Below, one piece after another: positions 7,841 through 16,023 of a DNA stretch of 43,748 nucleotides. Position 1 is the first letter of the stretch. Each line of letters opens with the position of its first letter. Made by a program: the position numbers and the translations under genes. This DNA is from Bacteroidota bacterium. GTDB taxonomy: Bacteria > Bacteroidota > Bacteroidia > AKYH767-A > 2013-40CM-41-45. The notes beneath the pieces are model-generated. The model did not search any database, was not told the DNA's origin, and saw only the letters and a program-made list of their open reading frames with translations. Location: NCBI GenBank assembly GCA_003151745.1, contig PLYJ01000218.1, positions 1-43,748 on the forward strand. The letters are read 5' to 3'.

Positions 7841-9694
7841 ATGCCTGTACGAAAAGCTGCAAATAATAATTATCAATCAGCAATAAAGCAGAACAAGCCC
7901 TTGCTCGATATTAAAGGAAAAAGCAATTCCGTTCTTATTCTTTGCGGCATCCTTCTCTTTACACTGCTTGTTTATTCAAACAGCATTAATAACGGCTTCA
8001 CCAACTGGGATGACGATTCGCATGTCACTGCCAATGATGACATCAAATCCCTTTCACCCGCAAGCATCGGTAAAATGTTCAAGCCGACGGAGAAATACAT
8101 GTATCATCCGATAACCATTTTATCTTATGCCATCAATTATAAGTTTTCAGGTTTAAAGCCGAAGGGGTATCATGTGACCAATCTTTTATTACATCTGCTC
8201 TCTGTGTCACTCGTTTTCTATATTATGTTTCTACTTTTTAAAAGAACGGATACCGCTGCCGTTACATCATTATTATTTGCCATTCATCCCCTCACCACAG
8301 AACCTGTTAATTGGGTTACAGGACGAAAGGATGTATTGTTTGCATTTTTCTTTCTTGCTTCTTTAGCTGGTTATCTGATGTATTTGAATAAGAATAAAAA
8401 CATAGGATATTATGCCTGCTCAATTGTCCTTTTTGTGCTTTCAATGCTTTCCAAACCTATGGCAGCATCGCTTCCTGTGGTTTTATTTTTAATTGATATA
8501 TATTTTTCAAGGAAGGCGACATTGAAAGTAATTCTTGAGAAAATTCCATTTGTAGTAATTGCTGTCGTCATTGTCCTCATTCCTATCCTTCATGCTCATC
8601 ATGCGCCTGTCAATCCCGACGCTTTCGGATATTCATTCCATAAATCAGTTCCTTTTGAAAACAGAATATTTCTATCCTGCTTTGCTCTTATTTTCTACCT
8701 CATCAAGTTTTTCATTCCATCAGGCCTGTCTGCCTACCATGGATTTCCTCCTGCCGACAATGGCTTACCCCTACTCTACTATTTGTCGCCGGCACTAATT
8801 TTTCTTATTGCTTTTGCGGCATATAAATCAGGGCAATATAGAAAACAGGTGCTTTTCGGATTACTCTTTTATTTAGCAACTATTGTGCTTGTGGTTCATC
8901 TCATTCCTTTTGGCACAAACATTTACCTTGCCGAGCGTTATGCATATATACCAAGTTTTGGAATAATTTTTATTGCCGGATCCTTTTATAATAAAGTCAT
9001 TGAAAATGCGTATTCAAAAAATAAAAAATACACCATCGCAATTCTATCTGTGGTTGTTATTTTTTTCTCTTATATAACTTATAATCAAAATAAGGTATGG
9101 AAAGACAGCACGGCATTGTGGACAAATGTTATTGAAAATGCACCCGATGATTTTTACGGATATTTCAATCGAGGTAATGAAGAGAAGAGATTAACCGACA
9201 CGCAAGGTGCTATAACAGATTATAACGAAGCCATTACCCTTAATCCGGGTTTTATGGAAGCCTATTATAACCGCGGAATCGCAAAAGGAGATATAAATGA
9301 TTACAAAGGAGCCATAGCAGATTTTACAAAAGCCGTTGACATAAACCCCCGCTATTACGTTGGATGGTTTAACAGAGGGAATTCAAAAGCGGCTTTACAA
9401 GATTTTTCCGGTGCAATCGCCGATTATAACGAAGCAATAATGTTGAAAGCCGATTATAAGGAAGCATTCTCAAACCGAGGGAATGCGAAGGGTGCGATGA
9501 AAGATTTTGCCGGCTCTATTGAAGATTATAACAGGGTCATTGTCATTAATCCTGAAGAGGCACAAGCATATGGAAATCGCGGCGTTTCAAAATTAAATTT
9601 AAACGACCAAGAGGGGGCATGTGAGGACTGGCGTAAGGCTGCCTCGCTTGGCGATGAACATTCAGACCAAATGCTTCAAAGATTCTGCAAATGA
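7841..9694 (+). CDS. TMTC-like membrane glycosyltransferase-type protein with TPR repeats
   Basis: A 617-residue polytopic membrane protein. About ten hydrophobic segments span residues 31-425 and are followed by five or so TPR units at about 440-610, with repeated YNEAI-L-P-Y--A--NRG patterns. The first extracytoplasmic loop has an acidic WDDDSHV motif (residues 56-62). The TGRKDVLFAF and MLSKPMAASLP segments match the bacterial relatives of the TMTC O-mannosyltransferases (GT-C fold). A role in protein or cell-surface glycosylation is plausible but unproven. It stands alone, with no glycan gene cluster nearby. Confidence 0.75.
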   Translation: MPVRKAANNNYQSAIKQNKPLLDIKGKSNSVLILCGILLFTLLVYSNSINNGFTNWDDDSHVTANDDIKSLSPASIGKMFKPTEKYMYHPITILSYAINYKFSGLKPKGYHVTNLLLHLLSVSLVFYIMFLLFKRTDTAAVTSLLFAIHPLTTEPVNWVTGRKDVLFAFFFLASLAGYLMYLNKNKNIGYYACSIVLFVLSMLSKPMAASLPVVLFLIDIYFSRKATLKVILEKIPFVVIAVVIVLIPILHAHHAPVNPDAFGYSFHKSVPFENRIFLSCFALIFYLIKFFIPSGLSAYHGFPPADNGLPLLYYLSPALIFLIAFAAYKSGQYRKQVLFGLLFYLATIVLVVHLIPFGTNIYLAERYAYIPSFGIIFIAGSFYNKVIENAYSKNKKYTIAILSVVVIFFSYITYNQNKVWKDSTALWTNVIENAPDDFYGYFNRGNEEKRLTDTQGAITDYNEAITLNPGFMEAYYNRGIAKGDINDYKGAIADFTKAVDINPRYYVGWFNRGNSKAALQDFSGAIADYNEAIMLKADYKEAFSNRGNAKGAMKDFAGSIEDYNRVIVINPEEAQAYGNRGVSKLNLNDQEGACEDWRKAASLGDEHSDQMLQRFCK

Positions 9695-9736
9695 GTTTTG
9701 AGTAAGCGTTTCGCGTACTTTTAAAAATGAGAACAA

Positions 9737-9766
9737 AACACACAAGTGTGTTAGAACATCTGTTCT
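9737..9766. repeat. Two abutting perfect palindromes
   Basis: AACACAC-AA-GTGTGTT (9737-9752) is followed immediately by AGAACA-TC-TGTTCT (9753-9766). They lie just upstream of a promoter box and could be an operator pair for the next gene, or a weak terminator of the TPR gene. There is no T run. Confidence 0.5.
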
Positions 9767-9767
9767 A

Positions 9768-9798
9768 TTGATTCGTAATGTTGCAATCATTAACTTTG
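9768..9798 (+). promoter_or_regulatory. Promoter with -33 TTG and -7 TAACTTTG
   Basis: TTG at 9768-9770 and TAACTTTG at 9791-9798 are separated by 20 nt, a good Bacteroidota sigma-ABfr-type promoter. It serves the gene starting at 9918, leaving a leader of about 110 nt. Confidence 0.55.
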
Positions 9799-9917
9799 CA
9801 GAGTTACAGACAGGCTTAAGCTAAAGCTAAAATTCTGCACTCATAATAAAAAAACAATTTGGGCATTTAGCTGGTTTAAATACTATTTAGTTGTACGCTG
9901 TATTTTTTATTTTTTTT

Positions 9918-10721
9918 ATGAACATAATCATGAATAAAGCAAAAGTTAAGCGAGGCGTTCTATTAAAAATGGGCATCTGCAGAGATACGCTTATCAGCCA
10001 ATTTATTTCTGGCCTTTCACTAAGTGAAATTGGCAGTAGGTATAATAGAACAGGTGAACGAATATGGCAAATTATTCGCAGAGGATGCGATGAAAATGAA
10101 TATAAGCAATTCATTGAACAGAAGAAGAAGAACAGAGAAGCAGCCAAGCTCGCCGGTTTTATGGCTTATACAAAAGAATTAGGAAGGGTGCCCTGTTTAA
10201 ATGAAGCATTAAAGATTTATCCCGGCATTCAAACATATTATCACAAATTCAGAAAGGTTGCTGAAGAAAGCGGATTTGTACATACTACAAAACATTACAA
10301 GCGAGGAAGACGCAGACTATACACAGAAGTCGAGTTACTTTCTCATTTGAAAAAACTTGCGTCAAAATTAGGTTACACACCTTCCTGTAATGAAATAAAT
10401 AAAAAGGGGAAGTTTACTCATAATATGTATGTAACCTGCTTTGGCTCCATGCAAAAGGCGCAGGAATTAGCTGGGCTTTCGCCTAACAAAAAATACAATT
10501 CACTGGAAAATGCCCGTCGTCATCCTAAATATATAACAAAAGAACATTGCCTGGAAGATTTAAAGAGGCTTCATATCGAATTAGGTGGCCCCCCTTCATT
10601 GGTCCAATTAAAAAAGCATGGCAAGTATACTTTCAGTAAATATTATAACCGTTTAGGTGGTATTAAAAAAATGAGAGAGTTGCCGGAGCTGAAGGAACTT
10701 AGCATTACCGGAGCATTTTAA
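9918..10721 (+). CDS. Sigma-like HTH protein with three homing-endonuclease-associated repeats
   Basis: A 267-residue basic protein. Residues about 20-57 look like a sigma-70 region 4-type helix-turn-helix (LSEIGSRYNRTGERIWQIIRRG). Three copies of the repeat often linked to HNH homing endonucleases follow at about 71-120, 140-187 and 211-258, each with LG--P---E-----K-----Y---FG----A-E--G spacing. No HNH or GIY-YIG catalytic motif is present, so it is probably a DNA-binding protein rather than a nuclease. The ATG at 9918 is used; a second ATG at 9930 is also possible. It precedes the A/T repeat array, and no partner gene is visible. Target and function unknown. Confidence 0.7.
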   Translation: MNIIMNKAKVKRGVLLKMGICRDTLISQFISGLSLSEIGSRYNRTGERIWQIIRRGCDENEYKQFIEQKKKNREAAKLAGFMAYTKELGRVPCLNEALKIYPGIQTYYHKFRKVAEESGFVHTTKHYKRGRRRLYTEVELLSHLKKLASKLGYTPSCNEINKKGKFTHNMYVTCFGSMQKAQELAGLSPNKKYNSLENARRHPKYITKEHCLEDLKRLHIELGGPPSLVQLKKHGKYTFSKYYNRLGGIKKMRELPELKELSITGAF

Positions 10722-10756
10722 TCCGCACTATATGCTACCAAACAGCTCCTAAAGAG

Positions 10757-11085
10757 GTGTTTTTCCAAAAAAAAAGTTGTTATTTTTTAAAAGGAATTGC
10801 TTTTCCAAAAAAAATGTAGTTATTTATTAAAAAGAAGAGTTTTCTAAAAAAAACGTAGTTATTTTTTAAAAAAAGTACTTTTCCCAAAAAACAGTTGTTA
10901 TTTTTTAAAAAGAGTAGTTTTCTAAAAAAAAGAGTGGTGATTTTTTAGAAACAGTTGTCATTTTTCAAAAAGAGTTGTTTTCCAAAAAAAAGAGTAGTGA
11001 TTTTTTGAAAGGAGTACTTTTCAAAAAAAACAGTACTATTTTTTTTAAAAAATAATTGTTTTTCTGAAAAAAAAAGAAAATTTAA
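10757..11085. repeat. Tandem degenerate A/T-tract repeat array
   Basis: About eight imperfect units of roughly 40 bp. Each contains TTTTCC followed by an A run, a short GTNGTTA spacer, a T run, an A run and a GAGT/GTACT spacer. A tracts and T tracts alternate, with a sub-period near 20 bp. No plausible protein is encoded. Likely properties are intrinsic curvature or an ability to form many small hairpins. Confidence 0.8.
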
Positions 11086-11142
11086 TGTAAGAAAAACCCA
11101 TTTATGCGATTTTAAATATGCCTGAATGATAAGAAATGGCAT

Positions 11143-11453
11143 ATTTTGAAACCAATGGTTATTTTTTTAGTAAATTTTAATATATGTAATGTTGTAAGAA
11201 ATTGGGCTTATTAGTCAAACTAATACGTGACTTTTGGGGTAAGAGGAGTGTGTTATAAAATCGGTAATCGTCAACATCATAGCGCAGATCGCAGCGTATG
11301 TCTTCTGCTTTCTACAGTCGTAACACTTACCTCACAACTGTGACCATTCTTGTTTTAGTGACGATCCTTCCGGTAACCGATATGCCCTCGCAAGATAAAC
11401 ATAGACATCATCGGCACCTTGCACTTTCCATCCCACCCCATAGATAATTTAGT
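11143..11453. other. Intergenic region with a possible decayed coding tail
   Basis: No complete gene seen. On the minus strand, beyond the stop at 11454, a different frame reads a coding-like stretch of about 35 residues (YGVGWKVQGADDVYVYLARA then RLPEGSSLKQ) to a TGA at about 11340. It could be the frameshifted remainder of the 11454-11816 gene. Confidence 0.3.
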
Positions 11454-11816
11454 CTATTCATATCTTTCTGCTGTAATTTGCCGGTACAAATCATCATTCC
11501 CCGCTCGAACCTTTACCCATATGTTAAGATGACTGCGCAACGTTGTTTCCATTTTACAAAAGAAAGTTGTGTAATGAACACCACTTTCAATATGTGGTTC
11601 CGTTTGTGCAGAAAATAATGGAGAATCAATTAGAAACAATTTGTTTTTGAATGCAAAGTCGGGATAACCTACAATGGCAATCGTTGTATCTACGTTCCTT
11701 TTTTGCGGGAAAAATATGTTTCCTGAGCTATTGCTTTTAATATCCTGAGCGAATAAATGAGTCGTAAAAAAATGAGAAATGCATATAAAACAAATTAACA
11801 TGGAACGGCTCATCAT
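11454..11816 (-). CDS. Small secreted protein of unknown function, possibly truncated
   Basis: A 120-residue ORF with a clear signal peptide (hydrophobic residues 6-22, cleavage likely after LFA-QD). I do not recognise the mature part, which has few landmarks (VGYPDFAFKNKLFLIDSPLF, CKMETTLRSHLNIWVKVRAG). It follows the metallophosphoesterase on the same strand after 69 nt and may be co-transcribed with it. The coding-like stretch in another frame downstream suggests the true protein may once have been longer. Confidence 0.55.
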   Translation of the reverse strand: MMSRSMLICFICISHFFTTHLFAQDIKSNSSGNIFFPQKRNVDTTIAIVGYPDFAFKNKLFLIDSPLFSAQTEPHIESGVHYTTFFCKMETTLRSHLNIWVKVRAGNDDLYRQITAERYE

Positions 11817-11885
11817 CTTCTTTCAAAATGAACTATAAAGGTAATAGAACTTTTCATTTAAAGAATAGTATCCTTTTTATTTCCT

Positions 11886-12983
11886 TCAATCACACCCCGC
11901 CAGGCACTCTACCTGCAGTTCTGATTTTACGTCCTTCCTGTGATACATCAACACCGTTTCCCTGCGCCCATAAAAATCAATCTCAAAAAAACCTTCTTCA
12001 TTCCATTGCACACATTCCCCTTCATCGGTGCACGATTCCAAATTAACCCTATCCGTTTTACTGCCTGCACCGCTTACGATATAATGAAGACTGTCGTTAA
12101 AGAAATATTCCAGCGAATGTTCATGCCCGCTCACGTAATATATATCGGGGTGATGGTGTTCTTTAAGCAAGCTGTCTAAGTGAATAGCCATCCTGTTATA
12201 AGGAGGATAATTTGTATTGGAATCCGCAAAACGCCTGTTCAACCTTTCCCAAAACACAAGCGGAAATGAATGTTTACCCTTGGCGTGAATCGGATGGTGA
12301 GCTACAACAATAATCTTTTCATGCTTGTTGCTTGCGTCTGTAAGTTGAGCTTTAAGTTCTTTATAAAAAGTGTCTAATAATAAAGAATCTTTATGCCTCC
12401 TTCTCCCCTCTTCAATCATTAAGCGGTAGGTATCAATAAAAATAATTCGTGTTTTGCCGTTATTAAAATCCTTCGACACCGGACCCGGGCTTCCGTCAGC
12501 GGGAAGAAATGTTCCTTCATTATAATTGCGTATGGTTGTAAAATTCTTTAACGTATCTTCAATGAACAACTGCTCCTTTCGCAAATGTTTCTTTCCGCTC
12601 TTGAGTGCGATTACATTCCACCAGTCATGATTGCCCGGTACGAAATAGGCAAAGCCCTTGTATCCTTTTAAAATGTTAAGCTGCGACATCATTCTTCGTC
12701 GGGTTATTTTACCGCCGTCATATCCCTTAATTTCAAGATGAACCATTCCAAACAACATTCGCTTGTAGCAATTATCTCCAAGGAATATTACTGCGCTGTT
12801 TGAGTTGTCGCGCAGCTTAATTTGCAGGTCACGCAACGTGGCCCCCGTGGAATCACCTTCACCGGCATCTCCGACAAGAAATAATTTAAAAGAAGCAGTT
12901 TCATTCGACTGTGCAAAACCGTTCAAAACAGACAGAGTTAATAAATATAAAAGAGGAACTGCAAGGCGGTTTATATATTTCAC
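11886..12983 (-). CDS. Secreted calcineurin-like metallophosphoesterase
   Basis: A 365-residue exported phosphoesterase. Signal peptide at residues 1-24 (ends GFAQ). The five metallophosphoesterase blocks are present: GDAGEGD (38-44), GDN (about 69), GNHDWW (about 117), AHHPIH (about 229) and SGHEHSLEY (about 287). These bind a dinuclear metal centre. The order and spacing resemble the purple/tartrate-resistant acid phosphatase branch. Substrate unknown. Probably periplasmic or outer-membrane associated. Confidence 0.88.
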   Translation of the reverse strand: MKYINRLAVPLLYLLTLSVLNGFAQSNETASFKLFLVGDAGEGDSTGATLRDLQIKLRDNSNSAVIFLGDNCYKRMLFGMVHLEIKGYDGGKITRRRMMSQLNILKGYKGFAYFVPGNHDWWNVIALKSGKKHLRKEQLFIEDTLKNFTTIRNYNEGTFLPADGSPGPVSKDFNNGKTRIIFIDTYRLMIEEGRRRHKDSLLLDTFYKELKAQLTDASNKHEKIIVVAHHPIHAKGKHSFPLVFWERLNRRFADSNTNYPPYNRMAIHLDSLLKEHHHPDIYYVSGHEHSLEYFFNDSLHYIVSGAGSKTDRVNLESCTDEGECVQWNEEGFFEIDFYGRRETVLMYHRKDVKSELQVECLAGCD

Positions 12984-13019
12984 CGAATGAAAGTAGTGTG
13001 AATAATCTTATCTGCAAAA

Positions 13020-13290
13020 TAAAAAATCCCATCCCGATGAATCAGGACAGGATTGAAATTTAAAGATTACTACTTAAAATCTAAATGCAGGATTCCGGTA
13101 ACGGATGATTCGAAAAGATCGGAATGGAAACACGGCTCCGAAAACCAACCGTTACCGAAAGACTGAAACTTACATGGCACATGAGAAAAGAGGGGGATTC
13201 ACAATACCATCAAAGCTATAGCGCCTGCACTTTATCTAACAATCAAAAATTTGTAAGAACGTTTCCTTAAAGACGTATCAAAAGTATGAG
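13020..13290 (-). ncRNA. Candidate structured small RNA (possibly 6S-like)
   Basis: This gene-free gap between coaD and the phosphoesterase shows nested complementary segments. CCTGCA (13224-13229) pairs with TGCAGG (13086-13091); CCGTTACCG (13149-13157) pairs with CGGTAACGG (13096-13104); an internal TCGGA/TCCGA hairpin lies inside the latter. On the minus strand a TACTTTTG box lies at about 13280-13287. At 13021-13052 a hairpin of GGATT with AATCC type ends in TTTTTT. Promoter, long closed hairpin and terminator in one direction suggest a short RNA of about 230-250 nt. The shape (closing stem, large bubble, terminal hairpin) is compatible with 6S RNA, but I cannot confirm the family. Confidence 0.45.
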
Positions 13291-13371
13291 TCAGTTGCAT
13301 ACATTTTTCTGATTTTTTGTTAATGCAGCTTTTTAAGTTGCGAACGTAGCAAAAGTGAGGGCGAAGAAATA

Positions 13372-13839
13372 TTATTTGATAAGGTAATCTGCAATTGCAC
13401 CGGGAACAAAACGGGAAATGTTTCCTCCATGATTAATAATATCACGGACAATGGTTGAGGATATATGCGAAAGATGCGGACTGGTCATGATAAAAACAGT
13501 TTCAATGCTTGCATCCAGATCGTGATTCATTTGAGCTATAGGGCGTTCAAAATCAAAATCATTTGTATTGCGCAATCCGCGAAGAATAAAAGCCGCGCCG
13601 GCTTTCTTGCAGCAATCAACAGCAAGACCTTTATATACTATCACCAGCACTTTATTTTCCCCTTCAAACACTTTCTTGATTACCGCTTCGCGTTTCTCAG
13701 GAGAGAATAAATTAGTTTTCGAACTATTATCTCCTATGGCAATAATAACTTTGTCAAATAACTGCAAAGCACGCCTTACCAAATCTTCATGCCCCTTCGT
13801 AAAAGGATCAAATGAGCCGGGAAATAAAGCTGTTTTCAT
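13372..13839 (-). CDS. coaD: Phosphopantetheine adenylyltransferase
   Basis: Penultimate step of coenzyme A synthesis, transferring AMP to 4'-phosphopantetheine. 155 residues, normal length. Nucleotidyltransferase motifs are intact: PGSFDPFTKGHEDL (residues 7-20, including the T/HxGH-type signature), ILRGLRNTNDFDFE, and the C-terminal HLSHISSTIVRD corresponding to the ISSTxVR motif. Confidence 0.97.
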   Translation of the reverse strand: MKTALFPGSFDPFTKGHEDLVRRALQLFDKVIIAIGDNSSKTNLFSPEKREAVIKKVFEGENKVLVIVYKGLAVDCCKKAGAAFILRGLRNTNDFDFERPIAQMNHDLDASIETVFIMTSPHLSHISSTIVRDIINHGGNISRFVPGAIADYLIK

Positions 13840-13852
13840 AGATAAGTTTAAG

Positions 13853-13989
13853 GTTCAAAGTTTAAGAGTGCACTTAATTTTAGGTGCTTCAACATCATAG
13901 TTTAAAGAATAGCCTTTAAGTAAAAGCAATGCAAATATAGGGTTTAAGGTTAATCTTTATTAAATGCGCTTCAACATTAAACTTTGAAC
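13853..13989. repeat. 13-bp inverted repeats in a dispersed TTCAAAGTTTAA-type intergenic repeat
   Basis: GTTCAAAGTTTAA (13853-13865) is the exact reverse complement of TTAAACTTTGAAC (13977-13989), with related TTCAA/TTAA words between. The same word family recurs after the fumarylacetoacetase gene (43540-43607). It fills the coaD/rsmD gap. Confidence 0.55.
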
Positions 13990-13990
13990 A

Positions 13991-14533
13991 TTAAACTTTC
14001 AACTTTCGGTATATACTAAACCCCACATTTCCATACTTCCGCACTTCGTCAGGAAGTATGGTTGATTGAAGTGTATCTGAAGACTTGTGTTCAACAACCA
14101 ACCATCCGCCTTGTTTTAATAACTTTCTTTCAAAGATAATGTCAGGAATGGTCGCTGTCTCTTTCATTTCAAAAGGAGGATCGGCAAATATAATATCATA
14201 TTGCGTATCATGATCTTTAAGGAAACGAAAGACCTCCGACCTATATACTTTTGCCTTTTCAAATTTGAGCTTGAGAAAAGTTTCACGTATAAAGCTGATG
14301 CAGGATTGATTTATATCAACACAAGTAATGTCCGTGCTTCCGCGTGAAAGAAATTCATAGCTAATATTTCCCGTGCCTGCAAAAAGATCAAGCAACTTAA
14401 CGGAATCAAAGTCAACTTTAAATTGAATAATGTTGAAGAGAGCTGTCTTGGCAAAATCAGTGGTGGGGCGCACAGGAAGATTTTCAGGCGCATGGATAAT
14501 CTTGCCTCTGTATGTACCGCTTATTATTCGCAC
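13991..14533 (-). CDS. rsmD: 16S rRNA (guanine966-N2)-methyltransferase
   Basis: SAM-dependent methylation of G966 in 16S rRNA. 180 residues. N-terminal MRIISGTYRGKIIHAPE is the RsmD signature, LDLFAGTGNIS is the SAM-binding loop, and ADPPF (about residues 116-120) is the N-methyltransferase catalytic motif. Its start overlaps the end of the DUF3822 gene by 10 nt, so the two are translationally coupled. Confidence 0.95.
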   Translation of the reverse strand: MRIISGTYRGKIIHAPENLPVRPTTDFAKTALFNIIQFKVDFDSVKLLDLFAGTGNISYEFLSRGSTDITCVDINQSCISFIRETFLKLKFEKAKVYRSEVFRFLKDHDTQYDIIFADPPFEMKETATIPDIIFERKLLKQGGWLVVEHKSSDTLQSTILPDEVRKYGNVGFSIYRKLKV

Positions 14534-15393
14534 AAGGCTTGGCTGAAAACAGAAAAGTAAGTATGTGAAGGGATTTTCTCAAACTCGAAATGATAATTAT
14601 ATTGCTCAGTGCGTTCGGCAAAATTTACATGGCGGAAGTATTTGTAAAGGGTTGTAAACACCGGGCTATCTTTCTGAATATTACCGGAGAGAGTTACCGG
14701 ATTTAACTCCGGATTAATGCGAAGCTGCTCAGCAACAAAGAGCATATAGTAAGCAAAATCTTCCATTGTCTCATAGTTGAAGTTATTATAGAAAAGAAGC
14801 TGTTTTCCATTGGTTGCCATTAGTTCTAATCCCTTCTTGCTAACGTTAACAAACAAACTCGTCAATGCCATGTTAAGATATTCAAGATGCACGCCTTCCA
14901 TGAAAGGAGTTGCTGCATGAAGCAAATTAAAATTCTTAAAATTCGATTTCAGCAGCTCATCCAGGTCTTTCGGAACAGCAAAAACATTATGCAGATCGAA
15001 CGACCTCACGTAATTACAATAAATCACATCGCTGGCTTTGAGTGTATGATTAAATTCAAGCAGCTTCCTGCTCTCATTTGAATCGTAAAACGGAGATGGC
15101 ACCAAAGTAGTTTTAGGTGATACAATTGAAACCGTTACCGATTTATAATTAACATGGGAAAGGAATTCATCCGATGAAAATATATCTTCCAGATTTCGAT
15201 TCCTTTCTTCAATATTAAATTGATAATCCCTTAGCAGAATAAATTTGTCGGAACCCTGATTGAGCACAACAACTGTAGCTCCGTCATTTGTTATCTCTAT
15301 AAGCAAGCGATAACGATGCGCATAACCTAAATCATACGATTCGTCGGTTATGCTCACTACCGGTTGAATTTTAGAAGATATTGACTGAAGCAT
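14524..15393 (-). CDS. DUF3822 family protein
   Basis: A 289-residue protein matching, by appearance and position, the Bacteroidota DUF3822 family usually found just upstream of rsmD. It has an actin/RNase-H-like feel in the first half (SITDESYDLGYAHRYRLLIEI, then LVPSPFYD at about 100) and MATNGKQLLFYNNFNYETMEDF later on. No catalytic motif identified. The 10-nt overlap with rsmD suggests co-expression. Function unknown. Confidence 0.75.
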   Translation of the reverse strand: MLQSISSKIQPVVSITDESYDLGYAHRYRLLIEITNDGATVVVLNQGSDKFILLRDYQFNIEERNRNLEDIFSSDEFLSHVNYKSVTVSIVSPKTTLVPSPFYDSNESRKLLEFNHTLKASDVIYCNYVRSFDLHNVFAVPKDLDELLKSNFKNFNLLHAATPFMEGVHLEYLNMALTSLFVNVSKKGLELMATNGKQLLFYNNFNYETMEDFAYYMLFVAEQLRINPELNPVTLSGNIQKDSPVFTTLYKYFRHVNFAERTEQYNYHFEFEKIPSHTYFSVFSQALCE

Positions 15394-15493
15394 ATTTTAT
15401 TTATTCGAAAATACTGTTGAAGCAAAACTACAATTATTTAAGAACACCATTAAAGCGGATTGATTTTTTTAGTTTTGCCGACCCAAATTCATC

Positions 15494-15568
15494 GCGCTGT
15501 TAGCTCAGTTGGTTTAGAGCACTACCTCGACAAGGTAGGGGTCAGTGGTTCGAGCCCACTACAGCGCA
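15494..15568 (+). tRNA. tRNA-Val (GAC)
   Basis: Complete cloverleaf of 75 nt: acceptor GCGCTGT/ACAGCGC (7 bp), D stem GCTC/GAGC, anticodon stem CTACC/GGTAG with loop TCGACAA, T arm AGTGG-TTCGAGC-CCACT, discriminator A. CCA is not encoded. The loop places GAC at 34-36, giving valine. Position 33 is C instead of the near-universal U. The 3' end coincides with the left end of the integrated element. Confidence 0.93.
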
Positions 15569-15570
15569 CT
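15563..15570 (+). repeat. Candidate attL core
   Basis: AGCGCACT spans the last bases of tRNA-Val and two following bases, and repeats at 40553-40560. It is short, so support rests on position: tRNA 3' end on one side, integrase end on the other. Confidence 0.5.
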
Positions 15571-15572
15571 TT

Positions 15573-15618
15573 TAAAAACCTGTAACCCTTGATACTATTG
15601 AGATTGCGAGGTTTTTGA
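15573..15618 (+). terminator. Hairpin downstream of tRNA-Val
   Basis: AAAAACCT near 15573 is complementary to AGGTTTTT ending near 15617, followed by GATTTT. The loop is long (about 29 nt), so it is a weak terminator candidate. It lies inside the element end. Confidence 0.4.
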
Positions 15619-15624
15619 TTTTCT

Positions 15625-15645
15625 GGGTACAACATAGGTACAACA
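15625..15645. repeat. Left paired GGTACAAC motif (candidate integrase arm sites)
   Basis: GGGTACAAC at 15625-15633 and GGTACAAC at 15637-15644, 12 bp apart start to start. The same arrangement and orientation recurs at 40410-40429. Such pairs are typical of integrase arm-type binding sites; the role is inferred. Confidence 0.55.
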
Positions 15646-16023
15646 CTTTGAGCAAAAAACATAGGGCTGAAACCTGCACCAATAAAGGGCTGTAGCTGAT
15701 CGAGAATTTTGAAAAGAGGTTTCATTTTTACTGCTCTGAAAACTGATGCAAGATACACTATTTTGCACCGTAATGCAAGAACTATTTATATATATTTTTC
15801 AATATTCTGAGCACTTCCGGAACGCAAAATCGGAAAATAGATAGAGGGGGTTTTCCTGGCATTGGCTCCCGCTTGCGGGCCTGCTCTTTCCATTTTTGAA
15901 GCCCGGACAGATGGGCAGATGTTATCTTCCATAATTTGGTCGTTACGTTCAATTCTGACGGTCGCGGGTTGCTCGTTAAGGGAAATGCCACAAACTAATA
16001 CCACAAACACAGAAAGCCATTGA
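15646..16023. other. Gene-free stretch at the left end of the element
   Basis: Only short overlapping ORFs without recognisable features in either direction. Nothing I can support as a gene. Confidence 0.5.

Noticed and set aside
9546-9743. Antisense ORF at the end of the TPR gene
   Set aside because: Shadow of the TPR repeats in another frame.
10757-11085. CRISPR array
   Set aside because: The units are degenerate throughout, with no conserved repeat alternating with unique spacers, and there are no cas genes.
10945-11142. 65-residue Phe/Lys-rich minus-strand ORF
   Set aside because: It is an artefact of reading through the A/T-tract repeats.
15522-15758. ORF overlapping the tRNA gene
   Set aside because: It runs antisense through tRNA-Val and has no protein features.
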